From Pedobacter sp. AJM (GTDB lineage: Bacteria > Bacteroidota > Bacteroidia > Sphingobacteriales > Sphingobacteriaceae), in contig NZ_NHOT01000004.1 in assembly GCF_002197755.1 (NCBI RefSeq), positions 62,001-126,000 of the forward strand: a DNA stretch of 64,000 nt, given 5' to 3'. Shown one piece after another: positions 1 to 9,553 of the stretch; position 1 is the first letter of the stretch; each line of letters starts with the position of its first letter. The position numbers and the translations under genes are program-made. A model generated the notes under the pieces. The model was not told the DNA's origin. It was given only the letters and a program-made list of their open reading frames with translations, and made no database searches.

Positions 1-96
1 AGCTGAAAGCTGTACCTGATTTCATAATCTAATTCCACACTTTCTATCTTTCAGTGGCAAATAAAACAACTTCCACTGTTTTCACGTTTATATCTC

Positions 97-612
97 ATGA
101 AAAAATATTTTTATCTGCTTGTCGTCCTATCCGTAAGTTTTCAAACTTACGCCCAGCAGGATACCACGGCTTATGCTGCTCAACGGGTTAAAGTAAATGC
201 TTTACTGGCAGAGCGAAGTGCAAAATTCGGACAATATGATGAGAGCTTAAACCAACGAACCGGAATATTTGGCTGGCAAACCAAAAAGGATATCAAAAAT
301 TCCAATGAAATTCTTCGTGAGGTGGTGTTAACAGATAATAATATCTTTAAGGAATTAAAAGTATTAATGGAATATAAAGACCTGCAGAATCAACAAAAGG
401 TTGCGGCTGCAGATCACTCTCAAGAAAGGATTGAGGGTTATATGAAAACCATTAAAAAGCTACAGGATCAGAATGAAATACTTCAAAAAGAATCGAACAA
501 AAATAATTACGGAATATCTACTTACATTATTATCCTGCTGATTCTAATCCTAGTATCTATGTTTTATTTTTATAATAAGAAGATTCAAAAATATGAAAAA
601 GGCAATATTTAA
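97..612 (+). CDS. Small membrane protein with signal peptide and coiled coil, unknown function
   Basis: I do not recognise a family for this 171-residue protein. It begins with a typical signal peptide ending at YAQ (about residues 1-19), followed by a charged helical region rich in K, E and Q (about 75-135) that looks like a coiled coil. It ends with one strong hydrophobic helix (about 141-158) and a short basic tail. The arrangement suggests a periplasmic coiled-coil domain anchored in the inner membrane with the C-terminus in the cytoplasm. The last 20 bases overlap the start of the next small gene, so the two are probably translated together. Function is not inferable from sequence alone. 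Confidence 0.7.
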   Translation: MKKYFYLLVVLSVSFQTYAQQDTTAYAAQRVKVNALLAERSAKFGQYDESLNQRTGIFGWQTKKDIKNSNEILREVVLTDNNIFKELKVLMEYKDLQNQQKVAAADHSQERIEGYMKTIKKLQDQNEILQKESNKNNYGISTYIIILLILILVSMFYFYNKKIQKYEKGNI

Positions 613-739
613 AACTTTAGCAAAGATAAACAAGGTAGTTTTACCAAGTTTGTTTAAAAAAGATCCAAATAGGCTTACCACTTTTCAGAAAGCAATATTA
701 GGTTATCGTTATTGGGTATTAACGAATGCTTTGGATTAA
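593..739 (+). CDS. Conserved-looking 48-residue basic protein
   Basis: A short frame starts with ATG inside the end of the preceding gene (20-base overlap, different frame) and encodes 48 residues beginning MKKAIFKTLAKINKVVLPS and ending with YRYWVLTNALD. It is strongly basic, has no signal peptide or membrane segment, and could form an amphipathic helix. From memory, similar short proteins starting MKK.IFKTLAKINK occur widely in Bacteroidota and are sometimes labelled SsrA-binding protein, although nothing here resembles the SmpB fold. The overlap with the upstream frame suggests translational coupling. Function unknown. Confidence 0.6.
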   Translation: MKKAIFKTLAKINKVVLPSLFKKDPNRLTTFQKAILGYRYWVLTNALD

Positions 740-755
740 TCAAAATATCATGTTA

Positions 756-789
756 AGCCTGTCGAAACACAGTTGTCTTTCGACAGGCT
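756..789. repeat. Dispersed palindromic repeat, family A (AGCCTGTCGAAA)
   Basis: A perfect 12-base inverted repeat, AGCCTGTCGAAA (756-767) against TTTCGACAGGCT (778-789), with a 10-base loop, lies between two converging genes. A diverged copy of the same palindrome lies at 31835-31894. It is a REP-like dispersed element and may also act as a two-way transcription barrier. Confidence 0.75.
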
Positions 790-805
790 AAGGATGAAAA
801 ATTTA

Positions 806-1756
806 TTACTTCTTAAAATGCTCAATTATCAAAGTCGCCAATTCGGTACCGATACGTTCCTGCGCTTCATTGGTTGATGCACCAATATGCGGTGTTAAAG
901 AAATTTTAGGATGTGTTAAAATCTCTGCCAAAGGTGTTGGTTCATTATTAAAAACATCTAAACCTGCAAAAGCAACTTTACCTGAATTTAAAGCTTCAAT
1001 CAGCGCCGGTTCATCAATAGTTCCTCCACGTGAACAATTTACTATCCCCACACCATTTTTCATTTTAGCAAACTCCTCTGCGCCCAAAATAGGTTGATCA
1101 GCAAAAGGCGTATGCAAACTAAAAAAATCACTTCCGGCAATTACTTCATCAAAAGAAACGGTTTGGATGGGAATGCTCACTGATTGCCCTCCCTGAAATT
1201 CCAAAGTTATTTCAGATGAAGAGGGATATAAATCATAGGCCAGTACTTTCATGCCTAATCCTAAAGCCACTTTAGCCGTTGCACGACCAATACGACCGAA
1301 ACCAATGATCCCAATGGTTTTTCCACTTAGTTCAGTCCCTTTAGCATAAGCTTTTTTAAGATTATTAAATTCTGTAGAGCCATTAACTGGCATTTTACGG
1401 TTAGCATCCTGTAAGAACCTGATCCCCGTAAATAAATGAGAGAAAACCAATTCTGCTACTGACAATGATGAGGCAGCAGGTGTATTTACCACCGCAACAC
1501 CTTGACTACGTGCGTATTCCACATCAATATTATCCATACCAACGCCTCCTCTACCAATCAATTTGATATTCGGAACGGCATCAATTAATTCTTTTCTGAC
1601 TTTTGTGGCACTACGTACCGTAATGGCATCATAATTTTTTAAAGCTTCCGCCAACTGATCCTGTGGAATGGTTTCTGTATCTACCTGGAAACCTGCTTTT
1701 TCTAATAGTTCTTTACCGATAGGATCTATTCCATCGTTTGCTAGTATCTTAATCAT
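806..1756 (-). CDS. serA: D-3-phosphoglycerate dehydrogenase
   Basis: Oxidises 3-phosphoglycerate to 3-phosphohydroxypyruvate with NAD+, the first step of serine synthesis. The 316 residues form the standard two-domain 2-hydroxyacid dehydrogenase: substrate-domain motif GRGGVGMDNID (about 68-78), Rossmann nucleotide-binding motif GIIGFGRIGRA (149-159), NCSRGGTIDE with the catalytic Arg region, and catalytic His290 in HIGAST. It is the short form without a C-terminal ACT domain, so it should lack the classical serine-feedback module. It lies 61 bases downstream of serC, and the order serC-serA implies one operon. A related 2-hydroxyacid dehydrogenase is the alternative, but the context favours SerA. 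Confidence 0.93.
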   Translation of the reverse strand: MIKILANDGIDPIGKELLEKAGFQVDTETIPQDQLAEALKNYDAITVRSATKVRKELIDAVPNIKLIGRGGVGMDNIDVEYARSQGVAVVNTPAASSLSVAELVFSHLFTGIRFLQDANRKMPVNGSTEFNNLKKAYAKGTELSGKTIGIIGFGRIGRATAKVALGLGMKVLAYDLYPSSSEITLEFQGGQSVSIPIQTVSFDEVIAGSDFFSLHTPFADQPILGAEEFAKMKNGVGIVNCSRGGTIDEPALIEALNSGKVAFAGLDVFNNEPTPLAEILTHPKISLTPHIGASTNEAQERIGTELATLIIEHFKK

Positions 1757-1771
1757 TGTTATTTATGATTG

Positions 1772-1804
1772 CACAGATTACCAGGATTACACTGATAATC
1801 TGTG
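1772..1804. repeat. Intergenic inverted repeat CACAGATTA
   Basis: CACAGATTA (1772-1780) is repeated inverted as TAATCTGTG (1796-1804) in the serC-serA spacer. A similar CGCAGATTTAGCTGAT-like stretch lies at about 28269-28300, so this looks like another dispersed family. A hairpin here could modulate serA relative to serC. Confidence 0.55.
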
Positions 1805-1817
1805 ATTATAATTTTAA

Positions 1818-2891
1818 TTAATTTGCTTTCGCTTGTTTTTCTTCAAAAGTTTGCATGGCATCAATTAGGGCATGTACACTTGTAATAGGCAATGCATTGT
1901 ACATTGATGCCCGGAAACCGCCAACGCTTCTGTGACCTTTAATACCTACGATGCCCTGTTCTTCTGCAAATTTCAGGAATGGTTTTTCCAATTCAGCATT
2001 TTCCATCACAAAACAAATATTCATCCTGGAACGGTCTTCAACTGCACAGGTTCCTTTAAATAAAGGATTGCGGTCAATTTCCCGGTAAAGTGCCTCAGCT
2101 TTTTGCTTGTTTTCTTTTTCAATTTCAGCTACACCACCTTTAGATTTTAACCAGCGAAGATTAAGCAAAGCCACGTAGATAGAGAAAACAGGAGGGGTAT
2201 TATACATGGAATCATTATCAATATGAGACTGATAATTAAGCATTGATGGCACTTTGCGTCCTGTTTTACCTAAAATTTCATCTTTTACAATCGCGATAGT
2301 TAAACCTGCAGGACCAATATTTTTTTGTGCTCCGGCGTAAATTAAATCGAATTTTGAAACATCAATAACGCGGCTCATAATATCTGATGACATATCGCAA
2401 ACCACAGGAACCTTCGTTTCAGGAACGTCGAAAAGCTCTGTTCCATAAATGGTGTTGTTAGAGGTATAATGGAAATAAGCACTATCAGCAGGGATTTCGT
2501 AATCTTTCGGAATGAATGTATAGTTTGCATCTTTTGAGGAAGCCACAACATTTACATTTCCTACGAATTTAGCTTCCTTTAAGGCTTTAGTAGCCCAAAC
2601 GCCCGAATCTAAATAACTGGCCGTTTGTCCATCACCCAATAAATTCATGGGAACCATTGCAAACTGCAAACTCGCGCCGCCTTGTAAAAATAAAACGGAA
2701 TAACCCGATGGCACGTTCAGTAACTCTTTCACCAATTTTCCAGCTTCAGCAACAACGGCCTCAAACTCGGTTGTTCTGTGTGAAATTTCTAAAATTGATA
2801 ATCCATCGTTAAAATCTAAAACTGCCTGTGCAGCTTGTTTAAACACTTCTTGAGGTAAAATACAAGGGCCTGCGCCAAAATTATGCTTCAT
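1818..2891 (-). CDS. serC: Phosphoserine aminotransferase
   Basis: Transfers the amino group from glutamate to 3-phosphohydroxypyruvate to give phosphoserine, and can also serve pyridoxal-phosphate synthesis. The 357-residue protein starts [13 protein letters not shown], has the class V aminotransferase fold, the phosphate-binding segment [10 protein letters not shown] (68-77) and the PLP-binding lysine K190 in [11 protein letters not shown]. The C-terminal [16 protein letters not shown] binds substrate phosphate. It is the first gene of the serC-serA unit, and its length matches the family. Confidence 0.96.
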   Translation of the reverse strand: MKHNFGAGPCILPQEVFKQAAQAVLDFNDGLSILEISHRTTEFEAVVAEAGKLVKELLNVPSGYSVLFLQGGASLQFAMVPMNLLGDGQTASYLDSGVWATKALKEAKFVGNVNVVASSKDANYTFIPKDYEIPADSAYFHYTSNNTIYGTELFDVPETKVPVVCDMSSDIMSRVIDVSKFDLIYAGAQKNIGPAGLTIAIVKDEILGKTGRKVPSMLNYQSHIDNDSMYNTPPVFSIYVALLNLRWLKSKGGVAEIEKENKQKAEALYREIDRNPLFKGTCAVEDRSRMNICFVMENAELEKPFLKFAEEQGIVGIKGHRSVGGFRASMYNALPITSVHALIDAMQTFEEKQAKAN

Positions 2892-3307
2892 CTTATTATA
2901 TAATGTTTTATGGCCGTAAATGTAAAATTTTTAAAGGAGTTATGTCCATAAAATCGTATCATAAAAAATTAAATATTGTTAAAAAATGTGGCCATATTGA
3001 TGATTTTATTAACGTTTTTGCAATTATATAAAATGGTAAATAGTGGTGTATTAACAATTTGAAAAGGAAAGCAGTCTCAGTTGAGTTAAAGCAATCCCGC
3101 CATATGCTATAATCTTTTACAAAGATTAGCGCAGCTGACAAAAAAGCAACTTCAGCCTGCTAAAAACAGTTGTTTCATCGTTTGCCGGAGATTTTACTCA
3201 ACATGAACTTAATTTAAAATTGCTACAAATAAAAGGTATTTCTGCTCCTTCTTTAAATTAATCAGATCCGATATTATCAGGATTTCTACAATATTTAATG
3301 CTGTTTT
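2892..3307. other. Intergenic stretch, no gene supported
   Basis: About 415 AT-rich bases between serC and the TonB receptor, both on the minus strand. The 60-codon frame at 2959-3141 (minus) has no signal sequence, no recognisable domain and poor composition, so I do not call it. The serC promoter should lie in the 2895-2940 part, where a weak TACATTTA box can be read on the minus strand. Confidence 0.5.
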
Positions 3308-5719
3308 TTAAGTTTTATTTTTCAGCTTCACAATCAACTTCAAATTAAACTGCCTTCCGGTTAAATAGTTCGGAATTGCATATTGTACATTATCAACATC
3401 ATTCAACCACAGGTAAGATGCGGTATTGTTAATATTTAACATGTTAAAAATTTCAAAAAACAGGATCACCGAACTAAAATTCTGATCTAAAAATTTAGGC
3501 TTATGTATGGCAACATCATCTAGAAAATCTTTAGAAAAACCGATATCTAAACGCTTGTATGAGGGAATAAAAAATTTATCAAGATATTTTGGTGTTTGTG
3601 GCGGTCCGATGAGTAAACGCGAACCATACATTGCAGTTAAATGCACTTTATAGGTTGGGCTGTTTAATAACCGATCCTGGAAGAAAATGGAAAAATTCAG
3701 TCTTTGGTCGGTAGGGCGTTTCATATATCCGGGATAAATGATTTGTCCGTTCTGTATATAACGATCTCCGATAATATCTTCGCTGGCCTGTATGATCGAC
3801 ATCCGGAAATAGGAAATTAAATCTTTTACAAATTCACCTCCAACACTAAAATCAGCACCATAAGCATATCCTTTTGATACTTCATTAGCCAAATACCTGA
3901 TTCTTAAATTATCAATTTTATAAGGAATTAACCGATCCGAATACTTGAAGTATGCTTCGGAAGTAAACTTTAAACGAGCCCCAAAGGCATCAAATGCATA
4001 GTCATACCCAAGTGATGTATTATAAGAACTTTGTGCTTTCTGGCTGGTATTCAGTTCCCCGAAAAAATCCCGGAGTGTACGGTATGAAGGTGGTTGTTTA
4101 TATACACCTGCGGCAAACCTCAGGATTTTGTTGTTGGAATTTGGCCGGTAGGCGATTAACATTCTCGGGCTGATGATCAATTGACCGCTTAAGGTATTGT
4201 ATGCAGCACGGGTGCCTAACTGTAACTCTGCATAGTTTGAAAGAGAATAACTATCCTGAATATAAGCGCTATAATTTTTTATACTGATATTATTTTCTGC
4301 CTTAACTATATTATTGAAAGCCTTATTATTCGCGTTTAGCTGAATGATGCCTGATGAATCAGTATAACTGTATTCATTTAGTTGATCTTTATAATGCGAC
4401 TGATCCAGCTTTAAACCCCAGGAAAATAAATGGTTATTAAAGTTTTGATCAACCTTAAGCTCAGTAGCAAAAATCTGCGTATTCAGGTTATTTTTTCCGT
4501 AGTTATAATAAACTCCTGTGCTTTTATTCTGCTCCGAGTGATTAAAAATTCCCTGGCCAGTTTTACCAAAAACATAGTTGCTCGTAATATCAAACTGTTC
4601 CCGCTCGATGGTATTAAAGTAACTATTGATTAATTTAATCACCAGATTGGGTTGTGGGGCATAGGTTGCCGTAACTGCGGTACCAAATGTCTGATAGTCA
4701 TCAATTTCCTGGCCTGTATATTCCATATCCAGTCGAAGGGCTGTGTTCAATGTTCCAAACTGGGTTTCACGGTTGGTAGGTAAAAGTTTAAACCGGCCCA
4801 TATTTAAATTACCTAAAACACTGATGCTTAATTTTGGAGAAAACTCATATTGATACAGGAGTTGTACATCGGCAAAGTGAGGACTGTAACTCCCTTTTTC
4901 ATCTTGCTTAGTCAGCACACTTGAATTATTTTTATACCGAAAACCTGCTAGGAAAAAACTCCTTTTAAAAATCCGTTTCGTTGCTAATGAGGTATTTAGA
5001 AAACTGGCGCTCAGCATGGTCTGGTTACTATCAGGCTTATCATACCTGATGTCCAAAACTGAAGAAAGTTTATCTCCGTACCTGGCTTCAAATCCACCAG
5101 CAGAAAACTTAGCCTTACTCACCAGTTCGGCATGAATAGCGCTCAAGCCCTCCTGCTGCCCGTTACGAATTAAAACAGGCCTGTTAATTTCTATATCATT
5201 GATATATATTAAATTTTCATCAAAATTACCCCCCCGCACACTGTATTGCGCACTTAATTCATTATTGGTAGAAACGCCCGGCAAAGTTTTTAATATCGTT
5301 TCAAAATTACCTGAAACCATTGGCATAGAAGTTACATCGGCGATATTGATGGTGGTGGTATTGCTGAGCTGATTTTGTTTGTTTGTGATATTTACCTGCT
5401 CCAGCTCATTAATATTGGCAAACAGGTTTATATCTTGTGTTAGCCGTACACCTGAATGTGTATTAAACTTTAAAACCTGTGGCAAATAGCCCAAGAGGGA
5501 ATATTTAATGCTAAATGATTCTGATTTTGAATAGACAGTATACTTGCCCGATTCGTCGGTAACTGTTGATTGCGCCTGTCCCAATACAATAACCGTAACC
5601 TGCGATAAAGGCAATTTACGCTCATTATAAACAACCCCTGAGACCCTTACTAAAGGCTGTGCAACTGCAATGCCGCAACAAGCCATTAACATTAAAAGGG
5701 TTAGCCTAATCTGGAGCAT
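3308..5719 (-). CDS. TonB-dependent outer membrane receptor
   Basis: An 803-residue outer-membrane transporter. A signal peptide (about 1-20, ending VAQP) is followed by a carboxypeptidase-regulatory-like domain (about 24-110, VVYNERKLPLSQVTV...DESGKYTVYSK), a plug domain with SVRGGNFDENLIYINDIEI (about 160-180), and a long beta-barrel ending in the aromatic-rich GRQFNLKLIVKLKNKT. It imports an unidentified ligand using the proton motive force through TonB. There is no SusD partner next to it, which argues against a glycan system. It is flanked by rpe downstream in the same direction but 74 bases away, probably coincidentally. The substrate cannot be read from the sequence. Confidence 0.9.
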   Translation of the reverse strand: MLQIRLTLLMLMACCGIAVAQPLVRVSGVVYNERKLPLSQVTVIVLGQAQSTVTDESGKYTVYSKSESFSIKYSLLGYLPQVLKFNTHSGVRLTQDINLFANINELEQVNITNKQNQLSNTTTINIADVTSMPMVSGNFETILKTLPGVSTNNELSAQYSVRGGNFDENLIYINDIEINRPVLIRNGQQEGLSAIHAELVSKAKFSAGGFEARYGDKLSSVLDIRYDKPDSNQTMLSASFLNTSLATKRIFKRSFFLAGFRYKNNSSVLTKQDEKGSYSPHFADVQLLYQYEFSPKLSISVLGNLNMGRFKLLPTNRETQFGTLNTALRLDMEYTGQEIDDYQTFGTAVTATYAPQPNLVIKLINSYFNTIEREQFDITSNYVFGKTGQGIFNHSEQNKSTGVYYNYGKNNLNTQIFATELKVDQNFNNHLFSWGLKLDQSHYKDQLNEYSYTDSSGIIQLNANNKAFNNIVKAENNISIKNYSAYIQDSYSLSNYAELQLGTRAAYNTLSGQLIISPRMLIAYRPNSNNKILRFAAGVYKQPPSYRTLRDFFGELNTSQKAQSSYNTSLGYDYAFDAFGARLKFTSEAYFKYSDRLIPYKIDNLRIRYLANEVSKGYAYGADFSVGGEFVKDLISYFRMSIIQASEDIIGDRYIQNGQIIYPGYMKRPTDQRLNFSIFFQDRLLNSPTYKVHLTAMYGSRLLIGPPQTPKYLDKFFIPSYKRLDIGFSKDFLDDVAIHKPKFLDQNFSSVILFFEIFNMLNINNTASYLWLNDVDNVQYAIPNYLTGRQFNLKLIVKLKNKT

Positions 5720-5793
5720 TTTTTAGTATCAAGATGAAATTATCAGACATTGGAAATTTCGAGCGATCAACCTGACCAAAGCCAAAGGCATGC

Positions 5794-6465
5794 TTAAACG
5801 CTTAAACTATTTTGCGTCAGACTTTTCATTTTAGAAATGGTTTCCTTAGGATTATCTGTAGCAAAAATTGCATTTCCGGCCACGAAAGCATTAGCACCTG
5901 CTAATACTAATGTAGCAATATTTTGTAAACCTACGCCACCATCAACCTCAATAATTAAATCTTCGTTAATGCCTTGAATCAATTGTTTTAAATAACTGAT
6001 TTTTTTGTAAGTATTATGGATAAATTGCTGTCCGCCAAAACCCGGGTTTACTGACATGATCAATACCAAATCCAGGTCTTCAATAACATCCTGCAACAAA
6101 GTAACCGGTGTATGGGGATTTATAGCCACGCCAGCCTTACAGCCCGATGCCTTTATCAATTGAATAGTTCGGTGTAAATGTGTACAAGCCTCATAATGAA
6201 CCGTTATCCGGTCTGCACCAGCAGCTGCAAATTCCTGTACATATTTATCTGGATCGACGATCATCAGATGAACATCTAAAGGTTTAGTTGCATGCTTTTT
6301 AACTGCAGCCATGACCGGAAAACCGAAAGAAATATTTGGCACAAAAACACCATCCATTACATCCACATGAAACCAGTTGGCCTCACTTTGATTAATCATT
6401 TCGATATCACGTTGTAAATTGCCAAAATCTGCAGAAAGTATGGATGGGGCGATGATGTATTTCAT
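5794..6465 (-). CDS. rpe: Ribulose-phosphate 3-epimerase
   Basis: Interconverts ribulose-5-phosphate and xylulose-5-phosphate in the pentose phosphate pathway. This is a TIM-barrel protein of 223 residues starting MKYIIAPSILSADFGNLQRD. The motifs VDVMDGVFVPNISFG and DVHLM(I)V carry the metal-binding His/Asp residues, with LIMSVNPGFGGQ and the phosphate-binding VDGGVG and AGNAIF. An ATG 30 bases further upstream would add MSRNEGNIKE, but those codons lie in a dispersed repeat (around 6475-6505), so I prefer the start at 6465. It is monocistronic by appearance. Confidence 0.95.
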   Translation of the reverse strand: MKYIIAPSILSADFGNLQRDIEMINQSEANWFHVDVMDGVFVPNISFGFPVMAAVKKHATKPLDVHLMIVDPDKYVQEFAAAGADRITVHYEACTHLHRTIQLIKASGCKAGVAINPHTPVTLLQDVIEDLDLVLIMSVNPGFGGQQFIHNTYKKISYLKQLIQGINEDLIIEVDGGVGLQNIATLVLAGANAFVAGNAIFATDNPKETISKMKSLTQNSLSV

Positions 6466-6594
6466 TTCTTTTATATTTCCTTCATTGCGAGACACGGAGC
6501 AATGACTATTTGTTAATACGATTTACTAAGATGCAAGTTACAAAAGAACTGTGAAAGTTTTTTAGTCCGAAAGATTGAAATTAACATTATATAA

Positions 6595-6630
6595 ATAAAA
6601 AAGCCCTTTCAGTAAAACTGAAAGGGCTCA
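6595..6630 (-). terminator. Rho-independent terminator after pnp
   Basis: An 11-base stem, AGCCCTTTCAG (6602-6612) with CTGAAAGGGCT (6618-6628) and a 5-base loop. On the minus strand it is followed by a T-rich tract. It lies just past the pnp stop. Confidence 0.85.
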
Positions 6631-6670
6631 TATATCTCCCGAAATCTGACTATAGACTTCGGACTTTTTG

Positions 6671-8806
6671 CTATGCTTGTGGCGCAGCTGGTTTCTCTGG
6701 TCTTGGCAATAAAACCTTACGTGAAAGTTTCATTTTACCTTGTTTATCGATATCCAATAACTTAACCTCGATCTTATCACCTTCTTTCAATACACCATCC
6801 ATAGTCTCTAAACGCTCCCATGAAATTTCAGAGATGTGTAATAACCCATCTTTACCTGGCATCACTTCAACGAAAGCACCGAATGGCATGATCGATTTTA
6901 CTTTACCCTGGTAAACTTCACCAATTTCTGGTTTAGCCACGATGTTACGGATACGGGTAACAGCTGAATCGATAGCTGCTTTATTATCAGCAAAAATTTC
7001 TACGATTCCTTTACCATCAACTTCTTCGATAGAGATGGAAGCGCCGGTTTCGCGTTGCATTTCCTGAATGATTTTTCCTCCAGGGCCGATAATTGCACCG
7101 ATAAATTCTTTCTCAATAGTTAAAGAAACGATACGTGGCGCATGTGGTTTATAATCTTCATTCGGCTGACTGATGGTTTTTTTCATCTCATTTAAGATGT
7201 GTAAACGACCTTCTTTAGCCTGCAATAAAGCTTTAGTTAAAACTTCATAAGATAAACCATTGATTTTCAAATCCATCTGACAAGCAACAATACCATTCTC
7301 AGTACCGGTTACTTTAAAGTCCATATCTCCCAAGTGATCTTCATCACCTAAAATATCAGAAAGGATGGCATATTTACCAGTTTTTTCATCAGTGATTAAA
7401 CCCATTGCAATACCGGAAACCGGAGATTTGATTTTAATACCTGCATCCATCAATGCTAGTGTACCAGCACAAACAGTTGCCATTGATGATGAACCATTTG
7501 ATTCTAAAATATCAGAAACGATACGGATGGTATATGGATTGGCATCACCCTGTGGCAATACTTTTTTCAATGAACGTTGCGCTAAGGCACCGTGACCAAT
7601 TTCACGACGACCAGCACCTCTGTTCGGTCTAACCTCACCTGTTGAGAAACCCGGGAAGTTATAGTGCAATAAGAATTTCTGGTAACCATTGAAGAAAGCA
7701 CCATCAATCATTTGCTCATCATCTTTACTACCTAAAGTAACTGATGTTAATGATTGGGTTTCGCCACGGGTAAACACCGCCGAACCGTGAGCAGCAGGTA
7801 AATAACCAACTTCACTCCAGATCGGACGAATTTCTGTCGTTTTACGACCGTCTAAACGAATACCTTCATCTAATAACAGATTTCTAATCGCATCGTACTG
7901 CACATCATGGTAATAATGTTTAGCCATTGCTTTGGTTAAATCTGCAGTATCTTCTGGCATCGCCTCGAAAAACTCATTGATAATCGCTGTAAAGCCAACT
8001 TTACGCTCATCTTTATTTGAACCGGATTTCGCTACTGCATAAACCTTATCATAAGTATCAGCAAAAACCTTAGCCCTTAAATCAGCATCATGGTCTTCAT
8101 GGCTATATTCACGTTTTACAGTTTTACCTGTTGCTTCAGTTAATTCAACCTGAATCGCACATTGAACTTTAATGGCAGCATGTGCAAATTTTAAAGCTTC
8201 AACCATTTCATCTTCCTGAATTTCATCGCACTCACCTTCAACCATACCGATATCGTTTGCAGAACCTGCAACCATGAATTCTAATGTGGCACGTTCTAAA
8301 TCACTTGCATATGGATTGATCACCAATTTGCCGTCAATTTTAGCTACACGTACTTCAGAAATCGGACCGTTAAAAGGAATATCTGATACAGCTAATGCAG
8401 CTGAAGCAGCTAAACCGGCTAAACAATCAGGAAGGATATTTTTATCAGCAGAAATTAATGAAATCATCACTTGCGTATCAGAGTGATAATCAGAAGGGAA
8501 CATAGGGCGTAAAGCTCTGTCTACCAAACGGGAAATTAAAACCTCATAATCTGATAACCTTGCTTCACGGCGTAAAAATCCACCTGGAATGCGGCCGGTA
8601 GCCGCATATTTTTCCTGATAATCAACTGATAATGGTAAGAAATCAGTTCCTGGTTTAGCACCTACAGTTGATACTACTGTTGCTAACAACATGGTATCGC
8701 CCATTTTCACTACTACCGAACCATCAGCTTGTTTGGCTAATTTACCAGTTTCAATTTCAATTGTTCTGCCATCGCCCAAATCGAACGATTTTTTTATTAC
8801 ATTCAT
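6671..8806 (-). CDS. pnp: Polyribonucleotide nucleotidyltransferase (PNPase)
   Basis: Phosphorolytic 3'-5' exoribonuclease of RNA turnover. The 711-residue protein has the full family layout: first RNase PH domain (about 10-215), alpha-helical linker, second RNase PH domain (about 310-540, with the [15 protein letters not shown] phosphate/active-site region and the later [20 protein letters not shown] with acidic metal ligands), a KH domain with [10 protein letters not shown] (about 565) and a C-terminal S1 domain (about 625-695). It lies directly downstream of rpsO, the conserved rpsO-pnp order, but a terminator separates the two. A hairpin occupies its leader (8821-8846). Confidence 0.97.
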   Translation of the reverse strand: MNVIKKSFDLGDGRTIEIETGKLAKQADGSVVVKMGDTMLLATVVSTVGAKPGTDFLPLSVDYQEKYAATGRIPGGFLRREARLSDYEVLISRLVDRALRPMFPSDYHSDTQVMISLISADKNILPDCLAGLAASAALAVSDIPFNGPISEVRVAKIDGKLVINPYASDLERATLEFMVAGSANDIGMVEGECDEIQEDEMVEALKFAHAAIKVQCAIQVELTEATGKTVKREYSHEDHDADLRAKVFADTYDKVYAVAKSGSNKDERKVGFTAIINEFFEAMPEDTADLTKAMAKHYYHDVQYDAIRNLLLDEGIRLDGRKTTEIRPIWSEVGYLPAAHGSAVFTRGETQSLTSVTLGSKDDEQMIDGAFFNGYQKFLLHYNFPGFSTGEVRPNRGAGRREIGHGALAQRSLKKVLPQGDANPYTIRIVSDILESNGSSSMATVCAGTLALMDAGIKIKSPVSGIAMGLITDEKTGKYAILSDILGDEDHLGDMDFKVTGTENGIVACQMDLKINGLSYEVLTKALLQAKEGRLHILNEMKKTISQPNEDYKPHAPRIVSLTIEKEFIGAIIGPGGKIIQEMQRETGASISIEEVDGKGIVEIFADNKAAIDSAVTRIRNIVAKPEIGEVYQGKVKSIMPFGAFVEVMPGKDGLLHISEISWERLETMDGVLKEGDKIEVKLLDIDKQGKMKLSRKVLLPRPEKPAAPQA

Positions 8807-8820
8807 TTAATTAGAATTGT

Positions 8821-8846
8821 GGTGTGTTTTCCTCTTTCTACACACC
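8821..8846 (-). promoter_or_regulatory. Hairpin in the pnp 5' leader
   Basis: GGTGTGT (8821-8827) pairs with ACACACC (8840-8846) just upstream of the pnp ATG, with no following T-tract. In E. coli, pnp mRNA is autoregulated through a leader stem-loop. This could be an analogous element, but that is inference. Confidence 0.45.
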
Positions 8847-8940
8847 GTTGTTTATATATGTTTTTGTTTTTGCAAACGAAGATAAGATTAAAAAACCCTA
8901 TCTATAATAAATCCCGTCAAAATATTTAACAGGAAAGTAA

Positions 8941-8968
8941 AAAAGCCATTCTAGAGAATGGCTTTTAA
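8941..8968 (-). terminator. Terminator after rpsO
   Basis: A perfect 12-base stem AAAAGCCATTCT (8941-8952) / AGAATGGCTTTT (8955-8966), followed by T's on the minus strand, sits 16 bases past the rpsO stop. The very short loop suggests the inner pairs open. Probably partial, since pnp follows. Confidence 0.8.
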
Positions 8969-8982
8969 TGATAAAATTACGC

Positions 8983-9267
8983 TTATTTTTGTTTAATGAT
9001 ATCACGAAGCGATAAAGCTTTGATGATAGCACGATAGCGCTCAATATCTTTTTTGTATAAGTAAGCCAAAATACCGCGGCGTTTACCTACCAATTTTTGA
9101 AGTGACAACTGGGTAGAGAAATCTTTACGATTTTTCTTTAAGTGTTCTGTTAAGTGCGCAATACGGTATGTAAACAACGCTACCTGACCTTCAGCAGAAC
9201 CCGTGTTGGTTTCTACTTCGCCGTGTGTTTTGAAAATTTCGGCTTTCTTTTCTGAACTTAAATACAT
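8983..9267 (-). CDS. rpsO: 30S ribosomal protein S15
   Basis: Primary 16S rRNA-binding protein of the small-subunit platform. The 94 residues contain the family signature around TGSAEGQVALFTYRIAHLTEHLKKN and KLVGKRRGILAYLYKKD, close to the usual 88-91 length plus a short C-terminal extension (IKQK). A clear Bacteroidota promoter lies upstream (9311-9341), giving a leader of about 36 bases. It is followed by its own terminator and then pnp. Confidence 0.98.
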   Translation of the reverse strand: MYLSSEKKAEIFKTHGEVETNTGSAEGQVALFTYRIAHLTEHLKKNRKDFSTQLSLQKLVGKRRGILAYLYKKDIERYRAIIKALSLRDIIKQK

Positions 9268-9310
9268 TCTTGAATAATATTAAAGTGTATAAAATTAATT
9301 AATAATGCCG

Positions 9311-9341
9311 CAAAGATAAAGATTTTTTACATAGTAGCAAA
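9311..9341 (-). promoter_or_regulatory. rpsO promoter (TTTG-N19-TATCTTTG)
   Basis: On the minus strand TTTG (9338-9341) and TATCTTTG (9311-9318) are 19 bases apart, matching the Bacteroidota -33/-7 consensus. The predicted start of transcription is about 36 bases before the rpsO ATG. Confidence 0.75.
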
Positions 9342-9553
9342 GCATTGTTTAATTGCTGGATCGTTAAATCATTTCAAAAGTAACGCTATTTCTTAGTTTG
9401 TTACTTCAGTGCCACCCTCCCTGCAATATTTTTGCCTGTCTTAGTTCATTTGTCATATTTGCGAGGAGGAATAACGAAGCCATCTCATTCTGAAATTGCG
9501 GCAAAAGGATTTCCGCTAAATCGGGTTTAGAAAAATAAGATTATGCAAAAAAC

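Noticed and set aside
2959..3141. 60-codon frame (minus) upstream of serC
   Set aside because: Shadow frame in an AT-rich spacer with no signal peptide, motif or RBS-like context.
3308..5719. Polysaccharide utilisation locus
   Set aside because: No SusD, glycoside hydrolase or sulfatase is adjacent to this or the other TonB receptors.
6475..6505. Alternative rpe start giving MSRNEGNIKE
   Set aside because: These codons come from a dispersed TTGCGAGACACGGAGCAATG repeat, not from the family.
9450..9500. RNA gene or CRISPR-like repeat
   Set aside because: TTGCGAGGAGGAATAACGAAG looks like a degenerate copy of the same dispersed repeat seen near 6480. No array or fold supports an RNA gene.
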